Assembly: GCA_021805955.1 (NCBI GenBank) | Contig: JAJZDO010000433.1 | Coordinates: 1-7,388 of the forward strand | Length of the DNA: 7,388 bases | Direction: 5' to 3' | From: Acidobacteriota bacterium | GTDB lineage: Bacteria > Acidobacteriota > Terriglobia > Terriglobales > Acidobacteriaceae | Shown here: positions 1 to 5,949 of the stretch, in pieces | Layout: every line of letters begins with the position of its first letter | Numbering within the stretch: the first letter of the stretch is position 1 | The notes under the pieces: generated by a model | Databases searched by the model: none | The model's input: the letters and a program-made list of their open reading frames with translations, nothing else | What the model was told of the DNA's origin: nothing | Made by a program: the position numbers and the translations under genes

Positions 1-2
1 CC

Positions 3-278
3 CACTGGGCAGTTCCGGTGTGGCATCTGTATGTGATTCGCACGCCGAAGCGGGATGCACTGCAGCAGCATTTGCGTGAGCGTGGCATTGGCACAATTAT
101 TCATTATCCAGTGGCACCACACCTGCAGGTTGCATATCGGGATCTTGGTTTGCAGAAAGGGAGCCTGCCAATTACGGAGATGTTGCAAGATGAGATTCTG
201 AGTCTTCCGATGGGGCCGCATTTGAAATCCGATCAAGTGGAGCATGTGATTCAGTCCGTGCACGAGTTCTGCCGATGA
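3..278 (+). CDS. DegT/DnrJ/EryC1/StrS-family sugar aminotransferase, C-terminal part (5' end outside window)
   Basis: Only the last 91 residues are visible; the frame is open through the left edge and ends at TGA 276-278. The fragment has the typical end of PLP-dependent nucleotide-sugar aminotransferases: a strand VWHLYVIR, then RDALQQHLRERGIGT, then the motif IHYPVAPHLQ followed by AYRDLG, then ILSLPMGPHL and a final QVEHVI helix. The HYPxxPHLQ-AY-LG-KGS-P-TE pattern resembles the FdtB/QdtB branch, which forms dTDP-3-amino-3,6-dideoxyhexoses, but the lysine that binds PLP lies outside the window, so substrate is not assigned. Family knowledge: these enzymes transfer an amino group from glutamate to a keto-sugar nucleotide in the cytoplasm. 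The stop codon overlaps the next start by ATGA, so it is probably translationally coupled to the flippase. A GTG at 18 is an internal valine codon, not the start. Confidence 0.9.
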   Translation, partial: HWAVPVWHLYVIRTPKRDALQQHLRERGIGTIIHYPVAPHLQVAYRDLGLQKGSLPITEMLQDEILSLPMGPHLKSDQVEHVIQSVHEFCR

Positions 279-1759
279 GATCGATCGTACGTGCGACGGC
301 GATGTTAAGCAGCAGCTCGCTGATCGGAATTCTGCTTGGGTTGGCTTCCTCGAAAATCCTTGCGACGGTGCTTCATCCCGCCGGCTATGGCTACTACGGA
401 GTTCTGCAGAGTTTCATTCTGGCAGGAAGCCTGCTGGTGGGAATCGGAACACCGACCGGTCTGGTACGAATGGGGGCGACTGCGGCGAAGAATGGGGAGG
501 ATGAGGCGGTCTTTGCTCTCAGCAATGGAGCATGGCTACTGTACGGAGCGATGACGTTGCCGTTGATCGCTGCCTTCTATTTTTTTCGTGCGCCACTGAG
601 CTACTGGATTCTAGGCAGCACGGAGCACGCAGCAGATATGCTTCCGCTTGGCATTGCGTTGGCTGTTGCGGTGGCACTCAATGTTCAGAACGGCATCATG
701 AATGCATGGCATCGGGTGGAAGCGCTTGCTTCGTACGGCGTTGTCAATGCAGTGGGCAACGCGTCAGTGGGAATAGGCTCGGTGCTCTTATGGGGAGAGC
801 GCGGGATAGTACCCGCCGTGGTGATCAGTTCATTTACAAGCTGGTTTGCCTCGAGATATTTTCTCATGCGCAGCGTGGGCAAAGCCCGCGTTCGGATCGG
901 TTTCCGAAAGTCCGTTGAGTCGGCACGTGCACTGTTTGCCTTCGGCGTTCCTTACTCCATCAGTGTCATGGTTGGGAAGGGCGTTCAATATGCCATGCCG
1001 CTTGTTGTCCTACACCTGCTGAACGCCGCAGGAGTCGGATATTACAAAGCTGCGGCAACGATTACGATTGGCTACCTCGGATTTCTGGTGACCGCGATGA
1101 CGCAGGATTATTATCCGCGCGTTTCGGCGGTGAAGGATGATCCGAAAGCAATGACTGAGGTGATCAATGAGCAGCATCGGCTGATCATCCTGCTTGCTGC
1201 ACCGGTGATTCTGGGTACGATGACGCTGGCTTCGTGGGTGATCCCACTCATCTACTCTTCGAGTTTTCTGCCGACGGTGGATATTCTGGAGTGGCAGTTA
1301 ATCGGTGATATTCTCAGGCTTTCCAGCTGGACGATGTCCTATGCGATTCTGGCTCGGTGTCACCCGTCAATCTATTTTCTGAGCGAAGCGGTGCTTGGCG
1401 CTGGCACCTTGCTCACAACCTGGGGAGCCATTCGATATTTTGGTCTTGCAGGTCTTGGCATTAGTTTCGTTATCACATATGTCCTTTTCTATGTGGTTGT
1501 CTGGATCATTCTGCGGCGCGAACTGCAACTGCGATGGACAAAGTTCAATCGGAATCTGATGATTGCAGTGCTGAGCGCCGCCGCACTGATACGCTTGCTG
1601 CCATCGACTCCGCTGGCATCCTTCCGCATCGCGATTGGAGTTGTTCTTACCGTCGGTTTCGGGGTCTTCGCGGCCCGAACCCTCTGGCGCGAATCAAAGA
1701 CAATGCGCGTCAGCGAAACAAAACAGATCCAGGAATCCATCACAGAGACTGGAAAATGA
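275..1759 (+). CDS. Wzx-like oligosaccharide flippase (MOP superfamily, polysaccharide biosynthesis protein)
   Basis: This 494-residue protein is hydrophobic almost throughout, with about 12 to 14 likely membrane segments, for example near residues 9-31, 42-62, 84-105, 121-141, 153-173, 178-198, 219-248, 302-326, 366-388, 390-414, 428-443 and 452-469. The N-terminal SSSSLIGILLG segment followed by a short loop with HPAGYGYYGVLQ is typical of Wzx/O-antigen translocases, as is the central YYKAAATITIGYLGFLV-MTQDYYPRVS stretch. Family role: moving undecaprenyl-diphosphate-linked repeat units from the cytoplasmic to the periplasmic face of the inner membrane. The last 25 or so residues are polar and presumably cytoplasmic. 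The start overlaps the aminotransferase stop by 4 bp (ATGA) with only a weak GAG upstream (264-266), which fits translational coupling. An amino-sugar enzyme directly upstream suggests that the repeat unit contains that sugar, but this is inferred. Confidence 0.9.
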   Translation: MRSIVRATAMLSSSSLIGILLGLASSKILATVLHPAGYGYYGVLQSFILAGSLLVGIGTPTGLVRMGATAAKNGEDEAVFALSNGAWLLYGAMTLPLIAAFYFFRAPLSYWILGSTEHAADMLPLGIALAVAVALNVQNGIMNAWHRVEALASYGVVNAVGNASVGIGSVLLWGERGIVPAVVISSFTSWFASRYFLMRSVGKARVRIGFRKSVESARALFAFGVPYSISVMVGKGVQYAMPLVVLHLLNAAGVGYYKAAATITIGYLGFLVTAMTQDYYPRVSAVKDDPKAMTEVINEQHRLIILLAAPVILGTMTLASWVIPLIYSSSFLPTVDILEWQLIGDILRLSSWTMSYAILARCHPSIYFLSEAVLGAGTLLTTWGAIRYFGLAGLGISFVITYVLFYVVVWIILRRELQLRWTKFNRNLMIAVLSAAALIRLLPSTPLASFRIAIGVVLTVGFGVFAARTLWRESKTMRVSETKQIQESITETGK

Positions 1760-3141
1760 TGAAACAGACTGTTATCGCTCCGACTCCATCGCTTGCTCGC
1801 AGGATGCGCGTCGGAATCCTCGGAGCCTCGTACGAGACACCAAACCTTGGCGTCAGTGCGCTGGCTGCTGGTGCGGTTCGCTCGATTCGAAATTGCTATC
1901 CGGACGCAGAGGTATTTTTTCTGGAGTTTGAGCGGCAAGCATCCGTACATTCCATTCCCGATGGAGTGTCGACTGTTGATGTTCCCCTCGCCCACATGCG
2001 GTTTTCGTGGAAGATATGGCTTCCAAACAACATTCTTGTCCTTCTGGCACTAGCTCTGTGTTCGAGAATATTGCCGACGCGCGGACTTAGAAACAGAGTG
2101 ATTGGAATCAACACATGTCTGCGCAGGATATGTGAGAGCGAGCTATTTGGAGCCGTCTCTGGCGGCGATAGTTTCAGCGATCTCTATGGTCTGTCGCGTT
2201 TTTTTTATGTGACACTGCCGTCGATTCTGGTGCTGATTCTGGGGCGTCCTCTTGTGCTGCTACCACAGACGTATGGCCCGTTCCGTTCCTCACTGGCTTC
2301 GAAGGTCGCGTTGTGGATTGTGCGGAGGTCGAGCCGAGTATTCTGTCGCGACTATCGTTCTTTGCCCGCGTTTCTGGATCAGGTTGGAGCAGGACGGGAT
2401 GCCATTCGGAGAGAATTCTGTTATGACATGGCCTTTGGTATCGACGCGCTGCCTCCAGGCAGGATTGAGATTGAGGGGCTGACTCTGGACAAGGAGCGAT
2501 CGCCCGATCTTGTCGGTTTAAACGTGAGTGGTCTTCTCTATAAAGGAGGGTACAGCGAAAACAATCAGTTTGGCCTGCGGAGTAACTATCGCGAGATGAT
2601 TGCCGCACTGATTGAGCGATTGGTTGCAAATGGCGCGCGGGTGTTACTGGTTCCTCATGTCTTTGCCGAAAGTGGGTCAGAGGCTGAAAGTGATTCGGTG
2701 GCCTGCGAGGAATTGTACTCGCAACTAGCCCCCTCCTATCCCGGGAAACTAGGAGTTCTGCGGGGCATTTACACACCGCATGAGATGCGATACATCACCG
2801 GATTTTGTTCCTTTTTTCTTGGTTCGCGCATGCACGCCTGCATCGGGGCATTGTCTTTGTGTGTTCCTGCAGTCGGTCTTGCTTATAGCGACAAGTTCCT
2901 GGCGGTGTTGGAGACAGTGGGCATTCCGTCGCTGGCAATGGATATCCGGTTTGTCCCTGCGGAGGATCTGATGAGAGCGATCGATGAAGCCTGGGCCAGT
3001 CGTGCCACGCTCTCCAGACAACTGGAAGAGACCATTCCTCAGATCAGAAATACGGTCCATCGCCTTTTTCAGATGGAGGATGTAACGAGCAAGGATGGCA
3101 CAGGAAGTTCGTTCCCGTGCAGTGAGCTGACAGCGCGATGA
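1756..3141 (+). CDS. Polysaccharide pyruvyl transferase family protein (WcaK/CsaB-like)
   Basis: The 461-residue protein shows the marks of the PS_pyruv_trans family: an N-terminal strand plus NxG segment (MRVGILG then ETPNLGVSAL, about residues 17-36), GGDSFSDLYG at 136-145, LPQTYGPF at 169-176, FCRDYRS at 196-202, and the C-terminal GSRMHA at 356-361 with the conserved histidine H360. Family members transfer pyruvate from phosphoenolpyruvate to a sugar as a ketal, or act as related GT-B-like transferases; the acceptor cannot be read from sequence. At 461 residues it is somewhat longer than many members. The frame is open upstream to 1534 inside the flippase, but the start at 1756 is preferred because it gives an ATGA overlap with the flippase stop and has a GAG (1745-1747) eight bases upstream. 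ATG 1759 and ATG 1804 (before MRVGILG) are alternatives; 1804 lacks a usable ribosome binding site. Confidence 0.88.
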   Translation: MMKQTVIAPTPSLARRMRVGILGASYETPNLGVSALAAGAVRSIRNCYPDAEVFFLEFERQASVHSIPDGVSTVDVPLAHMRFSWKIWLPNNILVLLALALCSRILPTRGLRNRVIGINTCLRRICESELFGAVSGGDSFSDLYGLSRFFYVTLPSILVLILGRPLVLLPQTYGPFRSSLASKVALWIVRRSSRVFCRDYRSLPAFLDQVGAGRDAIRREFCYDMAFGIDALPPGRIEIEGLTLDKERSPDLVGLNVSGLLYKGGYSENNQFGLRSNYREMIAALIERLVANGARVLLVPHVFAESGSEAESDSVACEELYSQLAPSYPGKLGVLRGIYTPHEMRYITGFCSFFLGSRMHACIGALSLCVPAVGLAYSDKFLAVLETVGIPSLAMDIRFVPAEDLMRAIDEAWASRATLSRQLEETIPQIRNTVHRLFQMEDVTSKDGTGSSFPCSELTAR

Positions 3142-3317
3142 AGTGCATCGCCAACTTGTCGGCTGGATCGTTCTGGCTCCGACAACTCAAGAAAAACGAT
3201 GAAAGTCGCGGATAAGTTGTGAAGCCAGTCTGCGAAGAGTCCGATGGAATTTTTGCGGACGATATGCTATCGACAATCCGGCGGTCAATTCCTGCCGGAG
3301 ATAAGAGTACGAAATGA
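3138..3317 (+). pseudogene. Possible short gene remnant between pyruvyl transferase and FemAB-like gene
   Basis: One reading frame spans the whole gap. It begins at ATG 3138, which overlaps the preceding stop as ATGA, and reads 25 codons (MKCIANLSAGSFWLRQLKKN then DESRG) to TAA 3213-3215. The same frame then continues without another stop, with a possible GTG start at 3219, for 32 codons to TGA 3315-3317, which overlaps the next gene's start as ATGA. Linked ATGA junctions are how the other genes upstream are joined, so this could be what is left of a gene that lost its middle. It could also be two tiny ORFs or plain chance: 60 codons with one stop is not improbable, and I recognise no family in either half. 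There is no good ribosome binding site before 3138. Confidence 0.2.
3142..3313 (+). other. Intergenic gap with two possible hairpins
   Basis: This is one of only two gaps over 100 bp in the window. It contains a 7-bp perfect inverted repeat (TTGTCGG 3156-3162 with CCGACAA 3179-3185, 16-nt loop) with no T-run after it, so it is not a convincing intrinsic terminator. A second hairpin pairs 3277-3284 with 3292-3299 (8 bp including one G-T pair, 7-nt loop); its 3' arm contains the GGA of a GGAG at 3297-3300. I see no convincing sigma70 promoter; TATGCT at 3263-3268 is a possible -10 without a matching -35. The gap may mark a boundary between two transcription units or a decayed gene. Confidence 0.35.
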
Positions 3318-4363
3318 CCATTCATACAATCGACCCCATGACCGATCCGCGCTGGGATACGCTGGTGGGGAAACATCCGAAGGCTTCTGTCTTTCATGCA
3401 GCAACATGGCTTAGATCCATTCGAGATACCTATGGTCACGAGAGCCTCGCGCTGACTACCTGCTCACCGAATGAGTCACTGACGAGCGCGTTGGTGCTCT
3501 GCCGAGTGAAGAGTTGGATAACGGGAAATCGTATAGTCTCACTTCCATTCGCCGATCATTGCGACCCGCTGACTTCGTCCGAAGAGGAGACTGCAAACTA
3601 TCTCCATAGCCTGGCGCAATACTCAGAAGAAAAGGGCTACAAGTATGTGGAACTGCGGCCGACGACAGCGCTTTCCGGGGACCTGATGGCACAAGATTCC
3701 TTCTCCGGTTGCGCTGGCTATGCATTCCATACGCTTGATCTTGAACCCGCGATCGACGAGTTATGGCGCGGCCTTCATCATAGCTGCATCCGGAGAAAGG
3801 TGCAGCGGGCGAGACGTGAGTCGCTGGTGACTGAGTGGGGGCGCAATGAGCGACTTCTGGGGATGTTCTATCAGCTGATGGTGGAGACCCGTAGGCGGCA
3901 TCAGTTACCTCCTCAGCCAATTCACTGGTTTCGGAGTCTGATTCGAAATTATGGCGATGACGCTGTGCTGTGGGTAGCTTCCAGGGAGGAGCGTCCTGTG
4001 GCTGCCATCCTCACGATCGCCGGCTCGCAGGCTGTTGTCTATAAGTATGGTTGCTCAAGTGCGCAGGATCATAACCTGGGCGGAATGCCCTTGCTTTTCT
4101 GGCATGCGATCGAGTATGCAAAGGCAAGAGGGGCGAGGATATTTGACTTTGGACGCTCCGATCTTGACAATCCTGGGTTGATTGCGTTCAAGGGGCATTG
4201 GGGAACGAAATACTCCACGCTTACCTATTATAGGAACGGACAGAGATCAATGGTTCCGGAACACGATTCGAAGCGCTTGCGCATGGCGAGACACCTGTTT
4301 GCGCGATTTCCGGAGTCGTGCCTGGTTGCAGCCGGCAGGATTCTTTACAAACACATGGGTTGA
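3314..4363 (+). CDS. FemAB-like GNAT-fold acyltransferase (Acetyltransf_6 type)
   Basis: The 349-residue protein has the FemAB/FemX-like double GNAT layout. The N-terminal half (about 1-145) includes HPKASVFHAATWLRSIRDTYGH and the VSLPFADHCDPL segment at 75-86. The C-terminal half (about 150-300) has the basic helix IRRKVQRARRE (159-169), FYQLMVETRRRH (185-196), the VLWVASREERPVAAILT strand pair (218-234), and the diagnostic FDFGRSDLDNPGLIAFKGHWGT (277-298). Classical FemABX enzymes add amino acids to lipid II; relatives in EPS loci, including those annotated as PEP-CTERM/exosortase-associated, have no settled substrate. Here it could acylate an amino sugar of the exopolysaccharide, which is inference. 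It is soluble, with no signal peptide or membrane segment. The start at ATG 3314 has a weak AAGAG (3303-3307) six bases upstream and a better GGAG (3297-3300) at the long distance of 13 bases. The deacetylase follows after 34 bp. Confidence 0.85.
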   Translation: MTIHTIDPMTDPRWDTLVGKHPKASVFHAATWLRSIRDTYGHESLALTTCSPNESLTSALVLCRVKSWITGNRIVSLPFADHCDPLTSSEEETANYLHSLAQYSEEKGYKYVELRPTTALSGDLMAQDSFSGCAGYAFHTLDLEPAIDELWRGLHHSCIRRKVQRARRESLVTEWGRNERLLGMFYQLMVETRRRHQLPPQPIHWFRSLIRNYGDDAVLWVASREERPVAAILTIAGSQAVVYKYGCSSAQDHNLGGMPLLFWHAIEYAKARGARIFDFGRSDLDNPGLIAFKGHWGTKYSTLTYYRNGQRSMVPEHDSKRLRMARHLFARFPESCLVAAGRILYKHMG

Positions 4364-4397
4364 AGAGTCATTCCACCACGCCTCACCTGAGTGTCCT

Positions 4398-5798
4398 ATG
4401 AATAAAATTCTTGAAAATCATTTCCGTATTCCAGCAGGTATGGTCGAAATCAAAGGCCCCCAGTCCTTCACCGCGGAGAGTGGATTTTTCCGGTTTGGTC
4501 CGTTGACCCACTGCTATGGCAGAAGGTGGACGGAATGTGCGAAGAAGAGCGAGCTATCGCACGATTCTGCAAGCTCTGTGCGCAGTAAGGGTGGCGTGTG
4601 CTTCCTGCCATTCGACCTCCAGGAGATTGTTGATGGTCTTCGTTACGAGCGCTACATCTCTGGGGAGGCAAATCAGCGGGTTGGTTCTCTGGCGCGAGCG
4701 GTATATTACGCAATCCGGCCACTGCTTCCGGTTGGCTTGCGCCGGTATGCGCAACGGCGTGCGCTGAGGGGATGGAATCATCCAGGCTTTCCCGTCTGGC
4801 CGGTGGATCGTACTGTGGACTTGCTTCTGGAGCAGGTTTTGTTGCTTGCGATGGAAGCAAGGGGTTTACAGGAAATCCCATTCATCTGGTTCTGGCCGGA
4901 CGGAAGTACGGGTTGCATCACGATGACACACGACGTGGAGACGAAAGCCGGATTAAGGTTTTGCGAAGAATTGATGCAGATGAATGAGCGATACAGGGTT
5001 CCAGCATCGTTTCAGCTCATTCCGGGAGCCAGATATTGTGCGACTTTGGACGATGTAGCGGGCATTCGCGGTCGGGGCTTTGAAGTCAATGTTCACGATT
5101 GGAAACATGATGGCGCGATGTTTTCCAGTCGGCAGGCATTTCTCGAAGCTTCTGCGAGGGTACAAGGCTGCGTGGAGGAATGGAACGTAAAGGGATTTCG
5201 TTCGGGTGCATTATATCGCAATCCCGACTGGATCTCTGAAATGAAGATTGCTTACGATATGTCCGTACCGACTTCGGGACGGCTTGAAGCACAACCTGGT
5301 GGCTGCTGCTCTTTGTTTCCGTGGTTCTTTGCAACTCCCTCCGATACTGCGCATGATAGGAATGCTGGGTCCGTTCTGGAGATTCCGGTAACAATGACGC
5401 AGGACTATTCGCTCTTTCACGTTCTTCAGGAGTATTCGCTGAGCACGTGGGAGGCAGAACTAGCCGAAGTTCTTAATGGAAACGGTCTTGCAAGCTTTAT
5501 TGTTCATCCGGACTATATTCGCGGTAATCGCGAGCAGCGGCTCTACCTGAGTCTTCTGGAGCAGATATCGCGATTGCGCAGCGACCACAAAGTGTGGGTG
5601 GCGGCACCGGCAGAGATTCATCAGTGGTGGAGTCTGCGTGCCGGTATGACGCTTGTTCGCATGGGAGATGGCTGGTGTGTGGAAGGCGAGGGAAGTGAAC
5701 GCGCCTCCATCGCCTGGGCGCGGAGATCGGAGGAAGGTTTGTACTTCAAAGTAGATCAGATGGTGAGCGCTGAAGGTGAATTGTACTCCGAGTCGTGA
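4398..5798 (+). CDS. Polysaccharide deacetylase family protein (divergent NodB-like) with uncharacterised N-terminal half
   Basis: The 466-residue protein has a NodB-like C-terminal part beginning near residue 174. Visible motifs are THDVE (177-181) in the place of the usual TFDD, HDWKH (233-237) matching the metal-binding HSxxH with Ser replaced by Asp, FRSGALYRN (267-275) as the RxPxY-like motif, and IVHPDY (368-373) with H370 as the C-terminal histidine. The stretch YDMSVPTSG, GGCCSLFPWF and LEIPVTMTQDYSLF between the last two motifs looks like a well-defined subfamily. Residues 1-170 match no domain I recognise but include VYYAIRPLLPVGLRRYAQRR and FPVWPVDRTVDLL, which look conserved in style. 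No signal peptide is seen, so a cytoplasmic site or unusual export is implied. Family role: removal of N- or O-acetyl groups from glycans. Start choice is weak: ATG 4398 lacks a clear ribosome binding site. ATG 4440 is an alternative, and the frame is open back to 4182. Confidence 0.82.
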   Translation: MNKILENHFRIPAGMVEIKGPQSFTAESGFFRFGPLTHCYGRRWTECAKKSELSHDSASSVRSKGGVCFLPFDLQEIVDGLRYERYISGEANQRVGSLARAVYYAIRPLLPVGLRRYAQRRALRGWNHPGFPVWPVDRTVDLLLEQVLLLAMEARGLQEIPFIWFWPDGSTGCITMTHDVETKAGLRFCEELMQMNERYRVPASFQLIPGARYCATLDDVAGIRGRGFEVNVHDWKHDGAMFSSRQAFLEASARVQGCVEEWNVKGFRSGALYRNPDWISEMKIAYDMSVPTSGRLEAQPGGCCSLFPWFFATPSDTAHDRNAGSVLEIPVTMTQDYSLFHVLQEYSLSTWEAELAEVLNGNGLASFIVHPDYIRGNREQRLYLSLLEQISRLRSDHKVWVAAPAEIHQWWSLRAGMTLVRMGDGWCVEGEGSERASIAWARRSEEGLYFKVDQMVSAEGELYSES

Positions 5799-5817
5799 GT
5801 TAATTTTCGTAATACAT

Positions 5818-5860
5818 CTGCGATAGATTATGGTTGGAACTGCGATGTGGGAGCTGCGAT
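5818..5860 (+). repeat. Three direct CTGCGAT heptamers
   Basis: Exact copies of CTGCGAT begin at 5818, 5840 and 5854, that is 22 and 14 bases apart, all on the same strand. A further copy occurs inside the flippase gene at 1529-1535, so the word itself is not unique to this leader, but three copies within 43 bp is unusual. They could be protein binding half-sites or a chance cluster. Confidence 0.4.
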
Positions 5861-5903
5861 GAAGGATCATATTGATCGACGCAAAGCGCGCGGTACAGCG
5901 TGA
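5859..5903 (+). CDS. Possible 14-residue leader peptide
   Basis: A short frame reads MKDHIDRRKARGTA and ends at TGA 5901-5903. It is preceded by GGGAG (5849-5853) five bases before the ATG, a better ribosome binding site than most genes in this window have. The peptide is strongly basic (KARRK-type composition) and has no run of a single amino acid that would suggest classical attenuation. It ends 43 bases before the chain-length gene start, so it could act as an upstream ORF, but it may be a chance frame. No homolog is recognised. Confidence 0.25.
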   Translation: MKDHIDRRKARGTA

Positions 5904-5933
5904 AAGAAGATAGGTTTCTCAGCAGAAGAGGTT

Positions 5934-5949
5934 GGAGGAAGCAATCGTG
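5934..5949 (+). promoter_or_regulatory. Ribosome binding site GGAGG fixing a GTG start
   Basis: GGAGG at 5934-5938 lies eight bases upstream of GTG 5947-5949. This is the best Shine-Dalgarno match in the window and decides the start of the chain-length gene: the upstream in-frame stop is TAG 5911-5913 and no in-frame ATG lies between. Confidence 0.75.

Larger units (their letters stand above)
5799..5946 (+). promoter_or_regulatory. Leader region upstream of the chain-length determinant gene
   Basis: This 148-bp gap separates the deacetylase from the chain-length gene. It holds three direct copies of CTGCGAT (5818-5824, 5840-5846, 5854-5860), a perfect dyad GATCA-TAT-TGATC (5865-5877), a possible 14-codon ORF (5859-5903), and the strong ribosome binding site of the next gene. 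Such an arrangement fits a regulated leader, but no sigma70 promoter of good quality is visible (TAGATT 5824-5829 is a lone -10-like match) and no T-tailed terminator hairpin is seen after the deacetylase. The role is inferred from position only. Confidence 0.35.

Noticed and set aside
532..918. Plus-strand frame of 128 codons inside the flippase gene
   Set aside because: It is out of frame with the clearly membrane-protein-like flippase and shows Cys/Arg/Ser-rich composition without hydrophobic pattern.
1489..1995. Minus-strand open frame of 168 codons over the flippase/pyruvyl transferase junction
   Set aside because: It lies across two well-supported genes on the other strand and its translation resembles no family; a by-product of their codon use.
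2174..2776. Minus-strand open frame of 200 codons opposite the pyruvyl transferase gene
   Set aside because: The translation is rich in Arg, Ser, Pro and Gln without domain-like blocks, and the opposite strand encodes clear pyruvyl transferase family motifs (GGDS, LPQTYGPF) over the same stretch.
3156..3185. Seven-bp inverted repeat after the pyruvyl transferase gene as an intrinsic terminator
   Set aside because: The loop is 16 nt, the stem is only moderately GC-rich and no run of T follows.
3240..3268. Sigma70 promoter in front of the FemAB-like gene
   Set aside because: TATGCT at 3263 could be a -10 box, but the expected -35 position shows no resemblance to TTGACA.
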